Shown here in pieces: positions 61,201 to 64,000 of a stretch of DNA of 64,000 bases. Position 1 is the stretch's first letter, and every line of letters starts with the position of its first letter. This stretch comes from a virus. The stretch lies in the IMG/VR virus record IMGVR_UViG_3300010885_030180, positions 1 to 64,000 of that record, one strand, 5' to 3'. The translations under genes and the position numbers were made by a program. Below the pieces are notes generated by a model. That model worked only from the letters and a program-made list of their open reading frames with translations. It was not told where the DNA came from and searched no databases.

Positions 61201-61793
61201 GGACATTTGCCGGTCCAAGTACTGGCGTTATTGGGTATACTGGTTCAGTTGGTGCAGGTTACACTGGTTCAATTGGTAGCACTGGTACAATAGGTTACAC
61301 AGGTTCTGCAAGCACCGCAAGTGGATATACTGGTTCTGCAAGCACCGCAAGTGGATATGCTGGTAGTGCTGGTGGATTTACTTCAGTTCAGGTGTTTAAT
61401 ACACAAACCGGTACTGCTTATACACTAGTATTAGCTGATTCTGGTTACTTGGTTAATATAAACAATGCTGTGGGTACTACTGTTACTATACCACCGGAAA
61501 GTTCAGTTAACTTTGCCGTTGGCCAGCGTGTTGATATAAGTCAGAACGGACTAGGGCCTGTGGTAATATCAGCAGGTGTGGGTGTTACATTACATACCAC
61601 TGATCTTCCATTATTGAATAATCAATATAGCATGGGTACACTACTTAAGGTGGGCTCAAATGAATGGACATTTGCTGGACCCAGTGCAAGTGTTGTAGGT
61701 TATACTGGCAGTGCAGGCGCTAACGGTGTTATCGGAACTAATGGTACTAACTATGTAGATACATTAAATACATTTTTATTAATGGGTGCATAA
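52212..61793 (+). CDS. giant modular tail-fibre protein (3193 residues)
   Basis: An uninterrupted frame of 9.6 kb. The N-terminus carries SRLFSGKIKKKTGTALDGSR and LSNNAVLIANTSGQRFWSN. Next come many copies of the ISITN...TGALxVxGGVGIGGDLYVGG module and its GTDTAISTSTGNITIWNTST linker (about 100-1900). A jelly-roll-like domain (YGTYDFGAVSDVWTFNDYN) lies near 1280-1430, a different segment lies at 57925-58445, then long GYTGSx collagen-like arrays, and four copies of a 105-residue beta module (VTVTIPLESSVNFAIGQRVDI) near the end. Probably the main long fibre or its proximal half. Confidence 0.8.
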   Translation: MSKSRLFSGKIKKKTGTALDGSRYEYLDVSQAEPDLGIPLSNNAVLIANTSGQRFWSNTLTDITLAGTVISSGTVTGDLLPSITNTFNLGRADLRFKTLFVSSATLDIGGVTISSTGADSLNISKLIVSTSTNSTSTVSGALQVVGGVGIGLDLVVGGSITSNSLTIGTVSNNQGTLNIQSTVDSTSTNSGALQVVGGVGIGGNLYVGGDIVAQKLTIQLTTVTTTFIVTDDVISTYNTTQSTSTDSGALIIAGGAGFGRDVYVGGLIYSSGSQVLTYNSTQTLLVASALYATTSGYALAFDTGTVVTTAINAINATTASFATTSGYALAFDTGTVVTTAINATTASFATTSGYALAFDTGTVVTTAVNATTATSLGPDIIRISNTTNSTSTDSGALQIEGGVGIGKNLNVGNLLTFNPVIWNYVATTFTSIPVTYGQTSLTFTVQPDNTITNMSVAAGAGGYGPTSVNLTIPGTTFPGGTSPANDIVFNVETFVSAGPVYSTAVNSAVSYVSGTLPQRYDNIYSTGNVGIGAGTQHWVFGTDGKLTAPGKIEVQSNVNSNSIATGAFTVVGGAGIGLDLYVGNNLYVANTAYLNNAEILTTSSGFSSESGISIINQRLVVNTSTNSTSTTTGAIVTPGGVGIGQDMWVGGKIYAGDFIYSNGQQVITTSTINTFANQTVITAGTDTAISTSTGNVTIWNTSTFQTVTDRGHTTTNAISITSTASSTSSTTGALTITGGVGVGENLYVNGLIYSSSSQVLTYNSTQTLLVASALYATTSGYALAFNTNTVVTTAVNATTASYALAFDTGTVVTTAVNATTASSLGTGVIYIVNSSTSTSTNTGALVVTGGAGVGGDLWAGGSIYAAAFLYSNGQQVITTSTINTFANQTVITAGTDTAISTSTGNITIWNTSTLQTVTDRGATTTNAISITNATASDSTITGALIVAGGVGIGGDIYVGGALYQNGQQVITTSTINDYANQTVITAGTDTAISTSTGNITIWNTSTLQTVTGRGHTTTNQIRIDNTLTSTSSFASNALYVAGGIGGNSGFNINGDGYLHGDLIVFGTITGTNVTLTTLVANSGTFYGDTSGSGALYAGIIGATPFSQTMAQFTGDLNDYMEINVQNINAGAIASTDIVASADNVTETGAFIDMGITSSGWDGSATLSFGNALGPNDGYLLVGNSNLPTSGHLVIGTMALDTSVKIIVAGTNSNYITAIFNTATTESISTTTGALVVRGGLGVGGSIYAASTSYINNSKILVAGDLETVTHTATYITNNPGSVAVAGTSTIYGTYDFGAVSDVWTFNDYNTGTNFGYYSIHDAATQPAFIVYIGFSGITDFNRIVLNINYTQNSGHTQEIDLYNYVQNQWDTFTTYSGSTGWFEFILGTVDPAPYISSGTVTARIYHVSFGNTAHRTWIDYVALEKSIQGGQGPRGATGATGATGAQGLTTSTTSTFIFSNTLASTSTVASNAVYIEGGLGIGKSLLVTGEAIFQNNVTFAGTTTFVLSTNTVYTDNIIELHYPNTPGNVWAVNDGKDIGLRFHYYDGADKNAGLVLANDTKYLEWYSSGTEDGTSTFAGSAYGTFKTGSIVLTNTTVSISTSTGALQVAGGVGIGGSLYIGGALYQNGQQVITTATINNFANQTTITAGTDTAISTSTGNITIWNTSTLQTVTDRGNTTTNAISITNATASGSTITGALTVAGGIGVGGDLYIGGALYQSGQQVITTATINQYANQTSIIAGTDTAVSTSTGNIIIWNTSTLQTVTSRGATTTNAISITNATASGSTITGALTVTGGVGIGGNLYVGGALYQSGQAILSTATINQFANQTSIIAGTDTAVSTSTGAITIWNTSTLQTVTGRGATTNNAISITNTTSSISTTTGALIVTGGVGIGGSLNVGDASVVNVNSTSTALRITQLGAGNALVVEDEANPDASPFVIASNGTVIIGHTARVTQVNVLEVHSSAAINSSPAMGVYSWGTLATGGGLNLYKSRSGTVGTYSTATNGSQSSIRFQFDDGAAFQQAASIIGSVEGTPALNSTPGRLTFGTTPDASTTPVERMRIDSVGQTKFSTVITATSTTTGALVVTGGVGIGGNLYVGGAFTATSISIGGINVGYGYTGSLGYTGSIGYTGSIGYTGSASTATGYTGSIGYTGSIGYTGSASTVSGYTGSIGIGYTGSASTATGYTGSIGYTGSKGTDGTSVTIKGSTSTSAALPGYPTSYIGTAGDGYITTDTGHLWVWSGSAWNDVGNITGPSGGLGYTGSRGYTGSASTASGYTGSIGVGYTGSASTVTGYTGSIGYTGSIGYTGSASTASGYTGSQGTGGGAGYTGSASTVTGYTGSVGYTGSIGSTGTTGYTGSIGNTGTIGYTGSIGTIGYTGSIGNTGTIGYTGSIGYTGSLGYTGSASTASGYTGSTGTIGYTGSLGYTGSAGVSGTFSAVQVFNTQSGTTYTLVLADAGDLVKLTNVSGVTVTIPLESSVNFAIGQRVDIEQASAGNVAIVGASGVTLNSTDYPVLSTQYSVGTLIKTGSNEWLFVTPQGGLGYTGSTGVGYTGSLGYTGSASTASGYTGSASTASGYTGSLGYVGSVGNFSSVQTSNTQTGTTYTLALTDAGQLIKLTNASNVTVTIPLESSVNFAIGHRLDIEQASTGIVAVVGASGVTLNSTDYPVLSTQYSVGTLIKTGSNEWLFVTPQGGTGYTGSTGAGYTGSASTGSSFTGGVITGITTVTNTTNASSTNSGALQVVGGVGIGGSLFVGGVITATNFFAGTLRIDAGSTMTNLVVTGTATSTSTTTGAVIISGGLGVGLGIVAGGTVTATNFILNGYQVSTATGSATFTGGSVANTTTFVSTVTITSTAISTSTTTGALQVVGGVGIGGNINFGGSLYQNGVLFTGGGGVGSFNSVQTFNTQTGTSYTLVLTDAGTLVNMNNAVGATVTVPPESSVNFSIGQRVDIAQNGAGPVVISAGVGVTLHTTDLPLLNNQYSIGTLIKVGSNEWTFAGPSTGVIGYTGSVGAGYTGSIGSTGTIGYTGSASTASGYTGSASTASGYAGSAGGFTSVQVFNTQTGTAYTLVLADSGYLVNINNAVGTTVTIPPESSVNFAVGQRVDISQNGLGPVVISAGVGVTLHTTDLPLLNNQYSMGTLLKVGSNEWTFAGPSASVVGYTGSAGANGVIGTNGTNYVDTLNTFLLMGA
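53085..53336 (+). repeat. 81-base tandem repeat in fibre gene
   Basis: Three near-perfect copies of a unit coding ATTSGYALAFDTGTVVTTAI start at 53085, 53175 and 53256. The second and third are 81 bases apart; the first carries a 9-base ATTAATGCA duplication. The high identity suggests recent expansion. Confidence 0.85.
54810..57880 (+). repeat. dispersed GALYQNGQQVITT/TAGTDTAIST module repeats
   Basis: About six copies of a roughly 290-base module coding GGALYQ[NS]GQQVITT, ANQT-x-I-x-AGTDTA, WNTSTLQTV, RG-x-TTTNAI and TGAL-x-V-x-GG. Long stretches are nearly identical between copies, mostly differing at third codon positions. Confidence 0.8.
58557..59515 (+). repeat. collagen-like GYTGSx coding repeat array
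   Basis: Dense 15- and 18-base units coding GYTGS and GYTGSx, with the ASTASGYTGS linker repeated, and a globular GDGYI/GHLWVW module at about 58810-58975. Further short blocks occur at 59838-59970, 60300-60345 and 61228-61370. Confidence 0.85.
59517..61690 (+). repeat. four copies of a 105-residue fibre module
   Basis: Copies at about 59517-59835, 59980-60297, 60903-61215 and 61370-61690. The 119 bases at 59715-59833 and 60177-60295 differ at one position, and the 68 bases at 61095-61162 and 61560-61627 are identical, so the four form two recent pairs. Confidence 0.85.
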
Positions 61794-62987
61794 GTGGGAG
61801 TTTTATCAACATCATACAGGGTTTTAGGCAGAGTTGCACTGTCAACTGCTACAACGACTGCTACTTTATATACAGTACCTGCTAATGCAAGTGCGGTAGT
61901 ATCAACATTATCAATATGTAATCAAACAGCCAGTGTAGGAACATATAGTATTGCAGTTAGTCCAGGTGGCGCCACAATAGTTCCTAAACATTATATTGCA
62001 TATAATGCTAGTATTGCTGCACAGGAAACTATTGCATTAACTATAGGCATAACATTGGCTACTACTGATGTAGTATATGTCTCTGCTAGTAATACTTTGA
62101 CAAGTTTCAACCTATTTGGTTCTGAAATAACTACAACTGTAACCGTTCCAAGCACTATTGAATATCTAATAGTAGCCGCAGGTGGTGGCGGAGGCGGTAA
62201 TGGCTCAGGAGGTGGCGGTGCAGGCGGCGTACTATATAATGGTGCTACTGCAATAACATCAAGTACTGTATACACTATCACTGTTGGTTCAGGCGGGACT
62301 ACTAATGGAGATGGAACCCCGGGTAGTACCGGTACTATTAGTTCAATAGTCGGCGGCGCATTAAATATTTTTGCACGTGGTGGTGGTGGTGGCTTTAGCC
62401 GTTCCGGTGGCACTAGTCCTGGATTTGTTTTTGGGGGATCAGGTGGTGGTGGTAGTGATGCAGGTGGTACTACTGAAACTATACCTGGAGCAGGTATTGT
62501 TGGTCAAGGTAATAATGGCGGATATGGGTCACTTAATGGTGGTGGCGGCGGTGGCGGTGGCGCCGGTACAACTGGATTTTCATCCAATGGTGCTGGACAA
62601 CCAGGTGCCGGCGGCAATGGAGCATCAATATACTCAGACCTATTAGCATCAGCAAGTGCCGGTGTTCTTACCACAGGTACATATTATATTGCAGGTGGTG
62701 GCGCTGGCGCACGATGTGGTGGACTTGGAAGTCAACAGGCTGTAGGTGGATTGGGGGGTGGCGGCAACTCAAACGCTTCACCAAATGGAACTACTAATAC
62801 CGGCGGTGGCGGAGGTGGTGGTGGCTATTATGCTGCTGGTGGGCAAGGAGGTTCGGGTATTGTAATTATTCGATATCCTGATATAGGTAATACAGCAGCA
62901 ACTATTACTACAGGTAGTCCTACATATGCGGTATCAGGCGGATATAAGGTATACAAATTTACCGGTTCTGGATCAATCACTTTCTAA
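61794..62987 (+). CDS. glycine-rich fibre or tip protein
   Basis: A 397-residue protein starting at GTG directly after the stop of the long fibre gene. Residues 1-115 (YRVLGRVALSTATTTATLYT) form a beta domain that is duplicated in the next gene. From about 125 a Gly-rich domain (many GGGGG runs) follows, and the C-terminus has the GSGIVIIRYPDIGN motif typical of phage glycine-rich adhesin domains. Probably an adhesin tip protein. No RBS is evident at the GTG, and translation is likely coupled to the upstream stop. Confidence 0.75.
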   Translation: MGVLSTSYRVLGRVALSTATTTATLYTVPANASAVVSTLSICNQTASVGTYSIAVSPGGATIVPKHYIAYNASIAAQETIALTIGITLATTDVVYVSASNTLTSFNLFGSEITTTVTVPSTIEYLIVAAGGGGGGNGSGGGGAGGVLYNGATAITSSTVYTITVGSGGTTNGDGTPGSTGTISSIVGGALNIFARGGGGGFSRSGGTSPGFVFGGSGGGGSDAGGTTETIPGAGIVGQGNNGGYGSLNGGGGGGGGAGTTGFSSNGAGQPGAGGNGASIYSDLLASASAGVLTTGTYYIAGGGAGARCGGLGSQQAVGGLGGGGNSNASPNGTTNTGGGGGGGGYYAAGGQGGSGIVIIRYPDIGNTAATITTGSPTYAVSGGYKVYKFTGSGSITF

Positions 62988-62996
62988 TTTTAAAAT

Positions 62997-64000
62997 ATGT
63001 CATACTATTACTACAAAGTGTTAGGTCAAGCAAACCCTGCTGCCTCCACATTAACCACATTATACACAGTACCTGCTAGTACGAATGCAATAATATCCAC
63101 TATAACTGTATGTAATCAAGCCGCAAGTACAGCAACTTATAGTATTGCCGTGCGCCCATTTGGTGCAACTATTGATCCTAAACATTACATTAATTATAAT
63201 GCTGCTATTCCTGCATCAGACACTATTGGTGTAACAATGGGACTAACTTTAGCGCAAACTGATGTAATATCAGTGAGTTCTAGTAATAGTTCTACTAGTT
63301 TTAATGTATTTGGCACACATATTACTGAAACAGTTCCTGTGGCTGATCAGACTACTGCAACTTCAGTTCAATATTTGGTAGTCGGCGGTGGCGGTGGCGG
63401 CGGTTTTTTATTAGGTGGAGGTGGTGGTGCCGGTGGAGTTGTAGTATCATCAGCCTATACTGTTACCCCTGGATCAGTAATCACTGTAACTGTAGGTGCA
63501 GGTGGTACCGCCGGAACTGGTGGAGCGGGAGGCACTGGCGTTAATTCATCAATCGTTGGACCTACTGAATATTCGCTATCATTAAATGGTACTAGTCAAT
63601 ATCTAACCGTTCCTAGTAATGCCGCATTAGCATTCGGAACTGGAGACTTTACAGTAGAATGCTGGCTTTATGTAAATGTAGCACCTTCTGGTTCGCCAGA
63701 AATTTTTACTGCGGGAGATTTTCATCTTAACTTTAGAACCGGGTCAACTATTGCAATAACTAACAATTCTACAGTATTATCAAATACGGCTGCAATATCA
63801 ACTGGTGCATGGACTCATATTGCAGCCGTTCGTAGTTCTGGTAATATGACAATATATATAAATGGTGTTGCTAATACCGTTGCAACTAATGCATACAGTT
63901 TTGTACAAGGTACTGGTCAAATTGGATCAGGAAATGGGGCATCGGGCCCTTTCATGAATGTATATATGTCCAACCTACGAGTATTGAAAGGAACAGCACT
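62997..64000 (+). CDS. fibre or tip protein, paralogue of the preceding gene (3' partial)
   Basis: The frame from ATG 62997 stays open to the right edge (334 complete codons). Residues 1-115 (YKVLGQANPAASTLTTLYTV) are clearly related to the start of the 61794 product. A short Gly-rich segment at about 127-150 (GGGGGGGFLLGGGGGA) is followed by a LamG/concanavalin-like domain from about residue 192 (SLSLNGTSQYLTVPSNAALA, GDFTVECWLYVN). The two adjacent genes thus share an attachment domain but carry different tips. Confidence 0.72.
   Translation, partial: MSYYYYKVLGQANPAASTLTTLYTVPASTNAIISTITVCNQAASTATYSIAVRPFGATIDPKHYINYNAAIPASDTIGVTMGLTLAQTDVISVSSSNSSTSFNVFGTHITETVPVADQTTATSVQYLVVGGGGGGGFLLGGGGGAGGVVVSSAYTVTPGSVITVTVGAGGTAGTGGAGGTGVNSSIVGPTEYSLSLNGTSQYLTVPSNAALAFGTGDFTVECWLYVNVAPSGSPEIFTAGDFHLNFRTGSTIAITNNSTVLSNTAAISTGAWTHIAAVRSSGNMTIYINGVANTVATNAYSFVQGTGQIGSGNGASGPFMNVYMSNLRVLKGTA

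Overview
The window looks like part of a large tailed-phage genome, most like a T4-type myovirus from an aquatic, AT-rich lineage (my inference). The evidence is the long runs of tail-fibre and adhesin genes (collagen-like Gly-X-Y repeats, Ig-like repeats, Mtd-like N-terminus, LamG and glycine-rich domains), a phage-size ATP-dependent DNA ligase, HNH and GIY-YIG nucleases, many 1-20 bp gene overlaps on both strands, and T4-like late promoter motifs (TATAAATA). No capsid, terminase, polymerase, integrase, tRNA or rRNA gene was seen, so the host and exact taxon stay open. Base composition is AT-rich throughout.

Layout. 1-2662 (+): end of a glycine-rich structural gene, two structural-type proteins, a 36-residue peptide, a PF10118-like di-metal protein and a 2OG-Fe(II) oxygenase. 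2659-4940: a DUF6165-like protein, two GT9-like glycosyltransferases (one with a +1 frameshift in its first codons) and a GIY-YIG nuclease. 5016-8426 (+): three structural proteins. 8475-15704 (+): a glycosyltransferase-like protein, then a coupled run of four radical SAM enzymes with N-terminal SPASM-like cysteine modules and one methyltransferase. 23286-15701 (-): a ten-gene operon with three radical SAM enzymes, two stand-alone SPASM-like proteins, a GT-B-like protein, a DegT aminotransferase, a nitroreductase, a carbamoyltransferase and a methyltransferase. 23359-31994: further tailoring enzymes (2OG oxygenases, a B12-binding-type radical SAM enzyme, a P-loop sulfotransferase-like protein, an aminotransferase-fold protein, a GNAT, a kinase-fold remnant, a desaturase and an APS kinase/nucleotidyltransferase fusion). 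32037-35681: an A-type Fe-S protein, DNA ligase, a small conserved protein, translation initiation factor IF-1, an unknown protein and an HNH nuclease. 35789-64000 (+): tail-fibre and adhesin genes, including products of 2173 and 3193 residues.

How the parts may work together. The accessory half (about 8.5-32 kb) has the composition of a biosynthetic or tailoring cluster: eight radical SAM proteins, about five 2OG oxygenases and several group-transfer enzymes. The flanking fibres are rich in Tyr, Thr, Ser and Gly repeats and are plausible substrates for glycosylation or oxidation, but a small-molecule or cell-surface product is equally possible. Several operon-leading genes have a TAAATA motif 5-8 bases before the start codon, which suggests late mRNAs with little or no leader; the phage also encodes IF-1.
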